In this document: piece after piece, positions 15,401 through 23,331 of the stretch | How the letters are laid out: the number at the start of each line of letters is the position of its first letter | How positions within the stretch are numbered: the stretch's first letter is position 1 | Origin: Kribbella albertanoniae | Lineage (GTDB): Bacteria > Actinomycetota > Actinomycetes > Propionibacteriales > Kribbellaceae | DNA: 35,125 nucleotides | Reading direction: 5' to 3' | NCBI RefSeq assembly: GCF_004348455.1 | Contig: NZ_SMKA01000060.1 | Coordinates: 1 to 35,125 of the forward strand | Translations under genes and position numbers: made by a program | Notes under the pieces: generated by a model | Told to the model about the DNA's origin: nothing | The model's input: the letters and a program-made list of their open reading frames with translations, nothing else | The model's database searches: none

Positions 15401-16823
15401 GGCGCCGTCCAACAGCAAGGACAACTCGCAGGCCGGCTACACGGGTCTTGTCTATCTCGACGCCTACAAGCTGGACGGCACCCGGCTCTGGCGGATCAAC
15501 CTGGGACCGAACATCCGGGCCGGTGCTCACTACACGCAGTTCCAGGTGTTCGACCTCGACGGTGACGGCCGAGCCGAGGTCACCCTGAAAACCGCCGACG
15601 GTACGACGGACAGCCGCGGAACCGTCATCGGCGATCCGAACGCGGACTACCGCAACAGCAGTGGCTACGTCCTGACCGGTCCCGAGTTCCTGAGCGTCTT
15701 CGAAGGGTCTACCGGCAAGGTCCTGGACACCGTGGACTACACGCCGCCGCGGGGTGATGTCGCCGCCTGGGGTGACGGCTACGGCAACCGGGTCGACCGG
15801 TTCCTGGCCGGGGTCGCGTATCTGGACGGTGAACGCCCGAGCGTCGTGTTCAGCCGGGGCTACTACACCCGCACCGTCCTGGCGGCGTACGACTTCGTCG
15901 GCGGGGAGCTGCAGCAGCGGTGGGTGTTCGACACCAACGACAAGGGCAGCGAGGGCGGCTACGGAATGGGTAACCACAACCTCTCGGTGGCCGATGTCGA
16001 TGCCGACGGCAAGGATGAGATCGTCTTTGGCTCGATGACCGTCGACGACAACGGGAAACTGTTGTACAGCACGGGTCTCGGGCACGGCGACGCTCTGCAC
16101 GTCAGTGACCTGATCCCGGACCGGCCGGGACTGGAGGTCTTCGCGGCGCACGAATCCATGGGACAGAGCGGCAACCGCGGTGCCACGATGCGGGACGCCC
16201 GGTCCGGCGCAATCATCTGGGACATCCCGGCCACCAAGGACACCGGCCGGGCCGCGGCCGGCGATATCGATCCGCGGCATCCGGGCGCCGAGGGCTGGGC
16301 GGTCGGCGGTGACGCGGCCTGGAACTCCCGGGTCGGTCAGCTGAAGTCCGCCACCGGCGAACTGGTGTCGACCACCATCCCGGCCGCCAACTACCTGGCC
16401 TGGTGGGACGGCGATCCGCTGCGCGAGATCGTGGACCACGACTGGGACACCACCACGTCGACCGGGACGCCGACGATCGCCAAGTGGAACTGGGAGACGA
16501 GCACCACCAGCGTCCTGCTCACCGACCCCGGGGCCCGCTCGAACAACAGCACGAAGGGTACGCCGGCGATCCAGGCCGACCTGTTCGGCGACTGGCGCGA
16601 GGAAATCGCCTGGCGCAGTGCGGACAGCTCGGAACTGCGGATCTACAGCACCCCACATCCGACGGATCGGCGGCTGCACACGTTGATGCACGACCCGGTC
16701 TACCGACTGGGCCTCGCGTGGCAGAACACGGCGTACAACCAGCCGCCACACGCGAGCTTCTTCATCGGCCAGGACATGGCACAGCCGAAGCCACCGAGCA
16801 TCGTGGTGTGCCCTCAGCGGTAG
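12483..16823 (+). CDS. secreted rhamnogalacturonan acetylesterase-lyase fusion (CE12-like + PL11-like)
   Basis: A 1446-residue exported protein. In order: signal peptide (1-29); galactose-binding-like module (about 36-172, starting YRFDFGPSGS); SGNH esterase (about 182-400) with the rhamnogalacturonan acetylesterase blocks GDSTVQ (nucleophile Ser190), GG at 225-226, GHNDA (Asn258) and DDTH (Asp372, His375); FN3 domain (about 413-502); a second galactose-binding-like module (about 506-650, YKFDFQPVGA); two FN3 domains (about 654-742 and 748-835); and a PL11-type rhamnogalacturonan endolyase (about 840-1446) with calcium-loop motifs DVDGDGS, DLDGDGRAE and DVDADGKDE. The parts would deacetylate and cleave rhamnogalacturonan I outside the cell. 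AGGAG lies four bases before ATG 12483 and seven before ATG 12486, so the second ATG may be the true start. Domain families are assigned from motifs, not a search. Confidence 0.9.
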   Translation: MMTVRRALAVLLPLVLTAPLVQPTSAVAASTAEVAYRFDFGPSGSAVADGYTAVGPVAYEAGRGYGFADPAKVTAVDRGTGDALRTDFVAVSGTSFVVDLPNGDYTVALVAGDATEASEIAITGEKMAKVQLTPKPAAEYLAMTFPISLIDGQLNLDFSGTAAKINSLVITRSPARTAGAKPTAFLAGDSTVQTYDPGFAPQAGWGQMLGRFLSNDVLVVNKAIGGRSSKNFISQGRLDEILRTIRPADYLFIQFGHNDATQGVDDRYASPADYKEYLRTYVHGTRQRGGVPVLVTPVSRRSFDAATGKFNVSFPEYVAKMIELAAEEDVDLVDLSASSRAYLDQIGPDAAKAVFLHVDPGVYPGRPNGTVDDTHFQEYGAIQLARLVATDIAKLDVPLADEVIEVAPPANVPAAPTGLMASSVSNAGAVLRWTAPAGADIYRIYRKTASAPDTAYALVGTTTTTSAVVQGLAEGESYSYRLGAVNGRGESEPSVATTFTTKRAKYKFDFQPVGAPVAAGYTEVNRTTTYTTERGFGFTQAPEALADRDRGSTAGVPNDLQRDFVLSGSPFEFKLDVPNGTYMVKTYSGDWIGSSRTDFAIEGRPVGSGNAGRESVTEKLNGPVSVADGQLNIVISGTGARLNGIDVTPLLVAPANLKVDSVAPQAPSATLSWDAEADAVGYRLYRQGPGDEKPVKVADQAAPGFVDSTVTAGLEYAYHVTAIDNIGVESVPSATVRASVVDPAVVVPAAPTKLKLTAIHKHDLTFGWKKSKAAGSYLIARAETPDGPYQVVGRTAATSYKDRAVLTTIKYYYQVSAVNAGGVSAASATLETPAVTVLKRQAEYLDRAPSAVPTADGKVLVGWRLLGTDPASIAFHVYRDGVRITPQPLVDATSLLDPAGTAKSRYRVTAVFNKRETPVTAEFGTWAQSYFSLRLDKPADDYTKDGQPYTYSAGDASVGDVDGDGSYEIIQLWAPSNSKDNSQAGYTGLVYLDAYKLDGTRLWRINLGPNIRAGAHYTQFQVFDLDGDGRAEVTLKTADGTTDSRGTVIGDPNADYRNSSGYVLTGPEFLSVFEGSTGKVLDTVDYTPPRGDVAAWGDGYGNRVDRFLAGVAYLDGERPSVVFSRGYYTRTVLAAYDFVGGELQQRWVFDTNDKGSEGGYGMGNHNLSVADVDADGKDEIVFGSMTVDDNGKLLYSTGLGHGDALHVSDLIPDRPGLEVFAAHESMGQSGNRGATMRDARSGAIIWDIPATKDTGRAAAGDIDPRHPGAEGWAVGGDAAWNSRVGQLKSATGELVSTTIPAANYLAWWDGDPLREIVDHDWDTTTSTGTPTIAKWNWETSTTSVLLTDPGARSNNSTKGTPAIQADLFGDWREEIAWRSADSSELRIYSTPHPTDRRLHTLMHDPVYRLGLAWQNTAYNQPPHASFFIGQDMAQPKPPSIVVCPQR

Positions 16824-17635
16824 GCGGTGACAGCACGTTCGGCCTGGGCCCGGAGCGCGTACTCGGCCGGGGTCAGGCCGATCTGCTGTTTGAACTCCTT
16901 GGAGAAATGCGCCTGGTCGAAATAGCCGAGCGCGGCCGACAGCGCGGCGAGCTCGGTGACCTCGCCGCGCGCCAGCAACTCGGCTCCGTCGTGCAGGCGG
17001 TAGCGACGTAACACCCACTTCGGCCCGACGCCGACGTACCGGCGGAAGAGGCGTTGCAGGGTCCGGATCGGTACGTCGAACCGCTCGGTGACCTCGTCCA
17101 CCCGGGCCAGCGAGCGGTCCGTGGCCATCGTGGTGACGATCTCGCGAACCAACTCGTACGACGGGTCCGGCGGCGCGAGGTGATCCCGTAAGAACGCTTC
17201 GAACACCGCGCGACGCCGTACGTCGGACTCTTCGGTGAACACGAGATCTGCCAGCCGATCGCCATCCGGAAAGACCGCGGTGAGCGGCAGCACCTGGTCA
17301 CTGAACGAACCGACGTCGAGGCCGGTGATCGCACCGAACCCGCCGGCCCAGAACTTCGCCCCAAACACCCGGCCGCGGCCGGTCAGCCGACGCTCGAACT
17401 TGCGCGTGTAGACGCCGTTCACGAAGGCGCCGCCGGGTTGCTCGAAGGTGACATTCACGCTGGGGAACGGGAGCACTTCGGCCGTGTAGGGCTCGGTCAG
17501 ATCCCACTCGACGATCCAGTACCACTCCACGAAGCGTGCGGCGTCGGGGCCGGGCGCGAGCCGGCTCAGCGTGCGATGCCGGGCCTGCTCCTGGGGGTGC
17601 AGGATGCCCTTCTCGCTATCTGACGGAGTGCTCAC
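16814..17635 (-). CDS. AraC-family transcriptional regulator
   Basis: A 273-residue protein. The N-terminal half (residues about 20-150, with ARFVEWYWIVEWDL and PFPSVNVTFEQPGG) is the effector-type domain found in many actinobacterial AraC proteins; the C-terminal half (about 165-270) holds two helix-turn-helix units ending in ALGYFDQAHFSKEFKQQIGLTPAEYA, the AraC signature. The gene is divergent from a VOC protein gene 56 bases away, so that gene is its likeliest target. Its 3' end overlaps the end of the esterase-lyase gene by ten bases, tail to tail. The GTG start at 17635 lacks a clear ribosome site. Confidence 0.88.
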   Translation of the reverse strand: MSTPSDSEKGILHPQEQARHRTLSRLAPGPDAARFVEWYWIVEWDLTEPYTAEVLPFPSVNVTFEQPGGAFVNGVYTRKFERRLTGRGRVFGAKFWAGGFGAITGLDVGSFSDQVLPLTAVFPDGDRLADLVFTEESDVRRRAVFEAFLRDHLAPPDPSYELVREIVTTMATDRSLARVDEVTERFDVPIRTLQRLFRRYVGVGPKWVLRRYRLHDGAELLARGEVTELAALSAALGYFDQAHFSKEFKQQIGLTPAEYALRAQAERAVTAYR

Positions 17636-17691
17636 GGTGGCTGTCGCTTTCTTACAAGACCGGTCCGGTGACCGACGGCTTCACTAAGAGC

Positions 17692-18192
17692 ATGACGACG
17701 GACACCGACAAAAACAGCGTAGTCAAACCCATCCCCGACGGTTACCACTCGCTCACGCCGTACCTCGCCGTACCGGACGGGCCGAAGGCGATCGCGTTCT
17801 ACCAGGAGGTGTTCGGGGCCGAGGTGATCAGCCGGCAGGACATGCCGGACGGTCGGGTCGGCCAGGCCGAACTCCTGATCGGGAACTCGATGCTGCAGCT
17901 CAGCGACCAGATGCCGCAGATCGGGCTGCAGGCGCCGAACGGTGAGTGGGTGCACTCGTCGCTGGTGCACTACGTGCCGGACGTGGACGCGACGTACGCG
18001 AAGGCAGTTGCGGCCGGCGCGAGGTCGGTGGAAGCGGTGCAGACCTTCATGACCGGCGACCGCTACGGGACGATCATCGATCCGTTCGGGCACCGGTGGG
18101 CGATCCTGACGAAGGTCGAGGACGTGTCCCGCGAAGAGGCCGACCGGCGGGTGCAGGAATGGCTCGACTCGAACCCGGAAGCCCTTGCCTGA
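17692..18192 (+). CDS. VOC family protein (PhnB/glyoxalase type)
   Basis: A 166-residue protein of the PhnB-like branch of the vicinal-oxygen-chelate superfamily. The start after a short polar tail reads SLTPYLAVPDGPKAIAFYQEVFGAEV, the standard opening of the group, followed by MPDGRVGQAELLIGNSMLQLSDQ, a loop with the VHYVPDVDATYAKAVAAGA strand-helix, and the closing DRYGTIIDPFGHRWAI, in which the DPFGH histidine is a usual metal ligand. Substrate unknown. It is divergent from the AraC regulator gene, which probably controls it. The ATG at 17692 is chosen from the family N-terminus; no ribosome site is clear. Confidence 0.88.
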   Translation: MTTDTDKNSVVKPIPDGYHSLTPYLAVPDGPKAIAFYQEVFGAEVISRQDMPDGRVGQAELLIGNSMLQLSDQMPQIGLQAPNGEWVHSSLVHYVPDVDATYAKAVAAGARSVEAVQTFMTGDRYGTIIDPFGHRWAILTKVEDVSREEADRRVQEWLDSNPEALA

Positions 18193-18265
18193 CACGGCTT
18201 TGCAGAGTGCATCTTCGGGCAGAGTGCCTCAGTGTCCGCGGAATGCGGCGTAGTGTCGAAGAACG

Positions 18266-19000
18266 ATGACTACCGACTGGAATTTGCTCGAGGTTGCCGA
18301 GAGCTACGAGGACTACGAGCCCGTGCGCGAGCGGGCGTTCGGCTGGCCGGCCTTGTTCTCGCAGGCCGGTCTGGCCGAGCCCGGGTGTCGCACGGTGCTC
18401 GACTACGGGGCCGGGACCGGCCGCGTGGCCGAGGAGATCCTTCGCAGTCATGACGTTTCGGTGATCGCCGCCGACCGGTCGCCGAGCATGCTGAAGGTCG
18501 CGCAGCGTAAGCGGCAGGATCCCAGGATCTCCTATCAGGTGATCGGTGCGGATCAGCGGCTCGAGTTGGCTGATGGTGCGGTCGATGCCGCGATCTCGTG
18601 CTTCGTCTTCGTCTGTATTCCGGAGACCGAAATCATTCAGCGCATTGTTTCCGAGGTCTATCGGGTCCTGCGTCCGGGGGCGACCTACGCGATGCTCGAC
18701 GTGAATCCGGATTCGGTCGGAGTGCCTTTCGAGATCGGCCGCTACGGCCAGGCAGGCCGGGAGTACGCGGCGGGCGAGGCTATCGAGATGCGGCTGGCCC
18801 GGCCGGACGGGGAGTCGGTCGACCTCATCGACTATCACTGGCCGAAGGACGTGCACCTCGAGCGGTTGCGCACGGCTGGGTTCCGCGAGGTCGGGCTGGT
18901 CGAGCCGACGTTGCCGGAGGGGTACGACGGGCCGGGTGCGGACCGGATGCCGGTGGAGCGGACAGCGCCGCCGTACGTGATCTATGCGGCCCGGAAGTAG
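18266..19000 (+). CDS. class I SAM-dependent methyltransferase
   Basis: A 244-residue cytoplasmic enzyme. The SAM-binding motif I is VLDYGAGTGRVAEEI (residues 44-58), an acidic strand end follows at VIAADRSPSMLKVAQ, motif III is DGAVDAAISCFVFVCI and the post-motif VYRVLRPGATYAMLDV is the standard Methyltransf_11 pattern. The acceptor (small molecule, lipid or other) cannot be told. The mRNA may be leaderless: TAGTGT at 18251-18256 resembles a -10 box nine bases before the ATG and there is no ribosome site. The gene ends in a strong hairpin terminator. Confidence 0.88.
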   Translation: MTTDWNLLEVAESYEDYEPVRERAFGWPALFSQAGLAEPGCRTVLDYGAGTGRVAEEILRSHDVSVIAADRSPSMLKVAQRKRQDPRISYQVIGADQRLELADGAVDAAISCFVFVCIPETEIIQRIVSEVYRVLRPGATYAMLDVNPDSVGVPFEIGRYGQAGREYAAGEAIEMRLARPDGESVDLIDYHWPKDVHLERLRTAGFREVGLVEPTLPEGYDGPGADRMPVERTAPPYVIYAARK

Positions 19001-19045
19001 ACGCACTCTTTAGCCATAAGCCTGTTCTTCCTCAGACATAAGGAA

Positions 19046-19089
19046 GCGGCCCGCCGGAACCGTCCCCTGCGGCAGTTTCGGCGGGCCGC
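19046..19089 (+). terminator. hairpin terminator after the methyltransferase gene
   Basis: A 15-bp stem: GCGGCCCGCCGGAAC (19046-19060) pairs with GTTTCGGCGGGCCGC (19075-19089) with one G-T pair, closing a 14-base loop, 45 bases after the stop codon. There is no T-tract. Confidence 0.75.
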
Positions 19090-19342
19090 TGACTAAGAGT
19101 GTGCACGTGATCACGGAGATTGGCAACCCGTTACGTGATGAAACACTTACTTGAAGTGGTCGTTCGAGAGATTGCAACGATGAACTCAGCGAGTGGACCG
19201 GGTTCCGGTAGGCTTCGGTCGTAAGAGCCTGGGTGCGTTACCGGATGAACCGTCGGTGAACGCCTCCGGGCTTCACCGTTTCCAGCGTCCGGCTGCCGCA
19301 CGTCGTGAGGGCCGCGGCCGGCGCGTGAAGAGGAGGGCTGAG
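19090..19342 (+). other. purA leader region
   Basis: No gene is seen in this stretch. It holds an inverted repeat CACTT-ACTTG-AAGTG (19144-19158), which could be an operator, and a perfect 7-bp hairpin CGGTGAA / TTCACCG (19254-19278, 11-base loop). The GAGGAGG of purA is at 19330-19335. No promoter was assigned with confidence. Confidence 0.4.
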
Positions 19343-20623
19343 ATGCCCGCAATCGTGCTCGTCGGCGCCCAGTGGGGCGATGAGGGCAAGGGTAAGGCGA
19401 CCGATCTGCTCGGCAACACCGGGACCTCGATCGACTACGTGGTGAAGTTCAACGGCGGGAACAACGCCGGCCACACGGTCGTGATCGGCAGCGAGAAGTA
19501 CGCGCTGCACCTGCTGCCGAGCGGGATCCTGACCCCTGGCGTGACGCCGGTGATCGGTAACGGGGTCGTCGTCGACCTCGCCGTACTGTTCGAGGAGCTG
19601 GACGCGCTGCAGGCACGCGGCGTGGACACGTCCCGGCTGGTGATCAGTGCGAGCGCGCACCTGATCCCGCCGTACAACCGCACGCTGGACAAGGTGGCCG
19701 AGCGCTTCCTCGGCAGCCGCAAGATCGGCACCACCGGCCGCGGGATCGGGCCGACGTACGCCGACAAGATGAACCGGATCGGCATCCGCGTCCAGGACCT
19801 GTACGACGAGAAGATCCTGGAGCAGAAGGTCGCCGGGGCGCTGGAGCAGAAGAACCAGTTGCTGGTGAAGGTCTACAACCGCCGCGCCGTCGAGATCCGC
19901 GAGGTCCTGGACGAGCTGCTCGAGTACGCCGACCGTCTGCGCCCGATGGTCGCCGACACCAGCCTGCTGCTGAACAAGGCGCTCGATGACGGCAAGACCG
20001 TGCTGATGGAAGCCGGCCAGGCCACCCTGCTGGACGTGGACCACGGCACCTACCCGTTCGTCACCTCGTCGAACGCGATCTCCGCCGGCGCCTGTACGGG
20101 GACCGGTATCCCGCCGACCCGCATCGACCGCGTGATGGCAGTCGTCAAGGCCTACACGACCCGCGTGGGTGAAGGCCCGTTCCCGACCGAGCTGCTGGAC
20201 GCCGACGGTGAGTGGCTGCGGCAGCAGGGCGCCGAGTTCGGTACGACGACCGGCCGCCCTCGCCGCTGCGGTTGGTACGACACGGTCATCGCCCGCTACG
20301 CCGCCCGCGTGAACGGCGTCTCCGACTTCGTCCTCACGAAGCTGGACACGTTGACCGGCCGCGACAAGATCCCGGTCTGCGTCGCCTACGACGTCAACGG
20401 CGTCCGCCACGACGAGATGCCGATGACCCAGACCGACTTCCACCACGCCACCCCCGTCTACGAAGAGTTCGACGGCTGGTCCGACGACATCACCGGCTGC
20501 CGCACCTTCGAAGACCTCCCCAAGGAAGCCCAGTCCTACGTCCGCGCCGTCGAATCCCTCAGCGGCGCCCGCATCTCCGCCATCGGCGTAGGCCCCGAAC
20601 GCACCCAGATCGTCCAACTCTGA
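19343..20623 (+). CDS. purA: adenylosuccinate synthetase
   Basis: A 426-residue enzyme that joins IMP and aspartate with GTP to make adenylosuccinate, the first committed step to AMP. The N-terminal GTP loop QWGDEGKGK has the catalytic Asp13; [32 protein letters not shown], the RPRRCGWYD segment, TKLD and the closing [12 protein letters not shown] are all in place, and the length is standard. The usual E-G-x-Q-G-T loop reads EAGQAT here, and SSN is followed by AISAG rather than the more usual PTAGG, a lineage variant. GGAGGG lies seven bases before the ATG at 19343; the frame is open further upstream but without a good start. It has its own terminator. Confidence 0.98.
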   Translation: MPAIVLVGAQWGDEGKGKATDLLGNTGTSIDYVVKFNGGNNAGHTVVIGSEKYALHLLPSGILTPGVTPVIGNGVVVDLAVLFEELDALQARGVDTSRLVISASAHLIPPYNRTLDKVAERFLGSRKIGTTGRGIGPTYADKMNRIGIRVQDLYDEKILEQKVAGALEQKNQLLVKVYNRRAVEIREVLDELLEYADRLRPMVADTSLLLNKALDDGKTVLMEAGQATLLDVDHGTYPFVTSSNAISAGACTGTGIPPTRIDRVMAVVKAYTTRVGEGPFPTELLDADGEWLRQQGAEFGTTTGRPRRCGWYDTVIARYAARVNGVSDFVLTKLDTLTGRDKIPVCVAYDVNGVRHDEMPMTQTDFHHATPVYEEFDGWSDDITGCRTFEDLPKEAQSYVRAVESLSGARISAIGVGPERTQIVQL

Positions 20624-20628
20624 CCCCC

Positions 20629-20660
20629 ACCGTCGGCTGCCACCCCAGGCAGCCGACGGT
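20629..20660 (+). terminator. purA terminator hairpin
   Basis: ACCGTCGGCTGCC and GGCAGCCGACGGT form a perfect 13-bp stem with a six-base loop, beginning five bases after the purA stop. There is no T-tract. Confidence 0.85.
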
Positions 20661-20684
20661 CACACCGTGGATTAGTTTGGTGCG

Positions 20685-20858
20685 ATGGCGGGTGCCCAGA
20701 GTGAACGTCTGCACCGTGGGCTGGAGGCCGTGTCGGCCGGGGAAGCCGAGCACGGCGAACTCGCTGCCGACGATCTCGAATGGGCAGACAAGGCACTCGA
20801 GGACGCTCAGCGACAGGCAGAAGCCAGTCGCCCGGCACCGCAGGATCCCCAGCACTGA
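20685..20858 (+). CDS. small acidic hypothetical protein
   Basis: A 57-residue open frame from ATG 20685 to TGA 20858. It reads MAGAQSERLHRGLEAVSAGE and then a run rich in Ala, Glu, Asp and Gln (DDLEWADKALEDAQRQAEAS), which suggests one or two amphipathic helices and possibly a short coiled coil. Third codon positions are mostly G or C, as in the neighbours, which supports coding. No family is recognised and the ribosome site is poor. It lies between the purA terminator and a set of competing hairpins, so it would need its own promoter. Alternative: noncoding. Confidence 0.5.
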   Translation: MAGAQSERLHRGLEAVSAGEAEHGELAADDLEWADKALEDAQRQAEASRPAPQDPQH

Positions 20859-21012
20859 TCAACCCGCCGCGCCCCGCACGATCCACGCTCAGCACGGCGC
20901 ACCCGACCGCTCGCCATGCACGTTGATCAGTGCCACAGATCCGCCCGGTCCACCGACCGGCTCACCGGGTGCAGGTTTTCGCATGCGCCATCTGATGGGG
21001 CAACCCAGCGGG

Positions 21013-21081
21013 TTGTGGGTTCTCCACCCGCATGCGGGTCAATAACCCACAAGCTCCTGGGGGAACCCACGAGATTGTGGG
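21013..21081. repeat. competing hairpins around GTGGGTT/AACCCAC repeats
   Basis: TTGTGGGTT (21013-21021) pairs perfectly with AACCCACAA (21044-21052), enclosing the perfect palindrome ACCCGCATGCGGGT (21026-21039). The same right arm can pair instead with the next copy: CCCACAAGCTC (21046-21056) with GAGATTGTGGG (21071-21081), 10 of 11. The two structures exclude each other. The stretch 20859-21122 has no other feature seen; it lies between the small plus-strand gene and the end of the kinase gene and may terminate both. Confidence 0.6.
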
Positions 21082-21122
21082 CGCTCGGTACGGCGGCGGT
21101 GGGAGGTGCCGGGTGTTCCGGG

Positions 21123-23216
21123 CTAGTTGAGGCCTATGAGGGGGATGTCTCGGATGAAGGGGGCTTGGCGGAGGTCGGTGAGGGTGGGGCGTTCGAAGGT
21201 GGCGCCTTCGGCGGGGTTGCGGGCCCAGTCGGAGCCGGCGCCTTGGCTGGCTTCGTAGAAGGTGTAGCCGCCGATGGCGAGGAAGATGACGGCTGCCGCG
21301 GTGGCCAGCCAGCGGGGGCGGAAGACGTTGCGGGCAGTGATGTGGGCGCCGCGGCGCAGGGAGTTGCCGCCGGGGCCCCACCAGGCGGTGAAGAGTGCGG
21401 TCAGGCCGGCTGCGCCGAAACCTACGGCTGACAAGGGCTGCCAGCTCACGCTCTTGGCTGTGGCGGTGACACCGGTGACGACGCCGCCGACGACCGCGCC
21501 CATCACCAGCGGCAGGATCAGACAGACCAGAGTGATGAGTCCTGCGGTCACCAGTTGGATCGGGGACGAGGCGACAGCCACAACACCATCGGAACGACCT
21601 GCGCGGCCGCGGACCTGCCGGCGGCGCATCAACGCCGTACTGCCGCGGTCGACGGTTCTGGCGATTACGAACAGCACTGTGGCGGCTAGCGCGCCCAGCA
21701 ACGGGTAGAGGGCGATCAGACCGGTCAGCCCGACCATCAGTCCCACGACTACCGCCGTACGTCGGCCTGTCGCTGGTGCGCGGTGTGGCTCCGCTGCCTG
21801 CCCCGGACGCTGGTACGGCGATACGTCCGTCGACGGCGCCTGGTACGGCGAAACCTCCCGCGACGGAGGCTGGTACGGCGCAACCGGCTGAGGCGAACCC
21901 TGGTAAGGCATCGCCCCAGGTGCAGCCGCAACTGGTGCCGGACTGTATGTCGCCGGGTACGCGCCAGGGCCCCAACCACCAGCACCAGCGACTGTTCCAA
22001 AGCCAGCGCCGCCCGTCGAGCCGTAGCCAGCCCCGGCGGCTGTGCCCGTTGCTCCGGCTAGGCCGGTGCCGGCTGCGCCTGCAGCTGCCGTACCGGCGCC
22101 TGCCGCGCCTGCCGCTCCGGCTGCCGCGCCTGCCGCTCCGGCTGCTGCGGCGGCGGCTCGGGTGGCTTTGCGGGTGGCGGCGGCGTCTCGGACTTTGTTG
22201 GCCAGGGGGGAGAAGGCAGACAGGGGTGGGATGACGTGGGGGACGAGGTTGGCTACGTCGGTGGGGGACGGGTCTGTCGCCACGGGTTCTGCGGTGTCGC
22301 CCTGCATCACCACGGTCATTTGGCGCGTGGGTGGGTGCATCTGGGCGGTTTCGGCGGCGGGAGTCTCGCGTGGCGGGAGGGCGTCGCGGCCTTCGGCGTA
22401 GCGGGTTAGGCCGGTCATGATCTCGGCCTGGGTGGGGCGGTCCTGCTTTTTGGGGGCGAGGGCTGCGGACAGCAGAGTCTTGAGACGGGGGTCGAGACCC
22501 TCGAGGTCTGCCTGTCCGGTGTGCACGCGGTGCAGGACCGCTTCGAACGGGCCCTTGCCGAACGGGCGGCGGCCGGTCGCGGCGAACGTGACTGTGGCGG
22601 CCCAGCCCCACCAGTCGGCGGACTCGGACACCATCTCGCCCTCGATGAGCTCGGGTGCCAGGTAGCCCGGCGTACCGATCACGAGGCCGGTCTGGGTGAG
22701 CCGCAGGTCGTCGGCGGCCTGGGCGATGCCGAAGTCGATCATCACCGGCTTGCCGTTGAGCATCATCACGTTGCCGGGTTTGAGGTCGCGGTGGATCACT
22801 CCGGCGAGGTGGATCGCCTGCAGCGACTCGGCAAGACACCCGGCCAGTGGGAGCCACTTGCGCGGTGTCAGCGGACCACGGTCGTCCACCTGCTCGTCCA
22901 GCGGACGCCCGGGTACGAACCGCGTCACCAGGTACGGACGGTCGGCCTCCAGGTCGTGGTCGAGGATGCCGGCCACACCGGGGTGACTCACCTTCTGCAG
23001 TGTGGTGGCTTCACGCTGCAACCGCGCCCGCGCGGTCTCGTCGTGCGCAACGTGCGGCCGCAGCACCTTGAGCGCGACCTCTTGCTGGTCCGGTCCCTCG
23101 GCCAGGTAGACAACGCCCATGCCACCTTGGCCGAGGCGGCGGATCAGCCGGTACGGGCCGACGTGCTCCTCCACCTCCCCGGCGGGTATGGAAGGCGTTC
23201 CCCCTGTGACTGACAT
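21123..23216 (-). CDS. membrane-anchored serine/threonine protein kinase
   Basis: A 697-residue protein. Residues 22-275 form a Hanks-type kinase domain: glycine loop GQGGMGVVY (29-37), Lys50 in VALKVL, HRDLKPGN with catalytic Asp144, DFG at 161-163 and the activation-loop end GTPGYLAPE. A long low-complexity Ala/Gly/Pro linker (about 345-500) follows, then a C-terminal region with about five hydrophobic segments (starting RTAVVVGLMVGLTGLIALYP and ending WLATAAAVIFLAIGGYTFY) and a short tail. There are no PASTA repeats, so it is not PknB; the membrane part is unlike the usual single-helix anchor. Substrates are unknown. The ATG at 23216 is chosen because the kinase family starts near here; a longer start at 23246 is open. 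Confidence 0.93.
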   Translation of the reverse strand: MSVTGGTPSIPAGEVEEHVGPYRLIRRLGQGGMGVVYLAEGPDQQEVALKVLRPHVAHDETARARLQREATTLQKVSHPGVAGILDHDLEADRPYLVTRFVPGRPLDEQVDDRGPLTPRKWLPLAGCLAESLQAIHLAGVIHRDLKPGNVMMLNGKPVMIDFGIAQAADDLRLTQTGLVIGTPGYLAPELIEGEMVSESADWWGWAATVTFAATGRRPFGKGPFEAVLHRVHTGQADLEGLDPRLKTLLSAALAPKKQDRPTQAEIMTGLTRYAEGRDALPPRETPAAETAQMHPPTRQMTVVMQGDTAEPVATDPSPTDVANLVPHVIPPLSAFSPLANKVRDAAATRKATRAAAAAAGAAGAAAGAAGAAGAGTAAAGAAGTGLAGATGTAAGAGYGSTGGAGFGTVAGAGGWGPGAYPATYSPAPVAAAPGAMPYQGSPQPVAPYQPPSREVSPYQAPSTDVSPYQRPGQAAEPHRAPATGRRTAVVVGLMVGLTGLIALYPLLGALAATVLFVIARTVDRGSTALMRRRQVRGRAGRSDGVVAVASSPIQLVTAGLITLVCLILPLVMGAVVGGVVTGVTATAKSVSWQPLSAVGFGAAGLTALFTAWWGPGGNSLRRGAHITARNVFRPRWLATAAAVIFLAIGGYTFYEASQGAGSDWARNPAEGATFERPTLTDLRQAPFIRDIPLIGLN
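22101..22142 (-). repeat. 21-bp exact tandem duplication in the kinase linker
   Basis: Two exact copies of a 21-base unit starting TGCCGCGCCTGCCGCTCCGG lie at 22101-22121 and 22122-22142, with decayed copies on either side. They encode the Ala-Ala-Gly-rich part of the kinase linker and keep the frame, so the linker probably changes length by slippage. Confidence 0.7.
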
Positions 23217-23331
23217 GCCATCTACCGTACGTCGGCACCAGACCAACCAACCATGATGACCTCCGAGGTAATCGCCGCAACGACCTCCGTATCCGAGGCT
23301 GGTGCTCTCACCAACCGCCGAGGAGGCCCCT

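Noticed and set aside
19193..19342. N-terminal extension of PurA
   Set aside because: The frame is open, but the family starts at [18 protein letters not shown] and a strong ribosome site precedes ATG 19343.
20962..22857. A 631-residue Pro/Arg-rich minus-strand open frame overlapping the kinase gene
   Set aside because: It is the kinase gene read in another frame; the kinase frame has all catalytic motifs.
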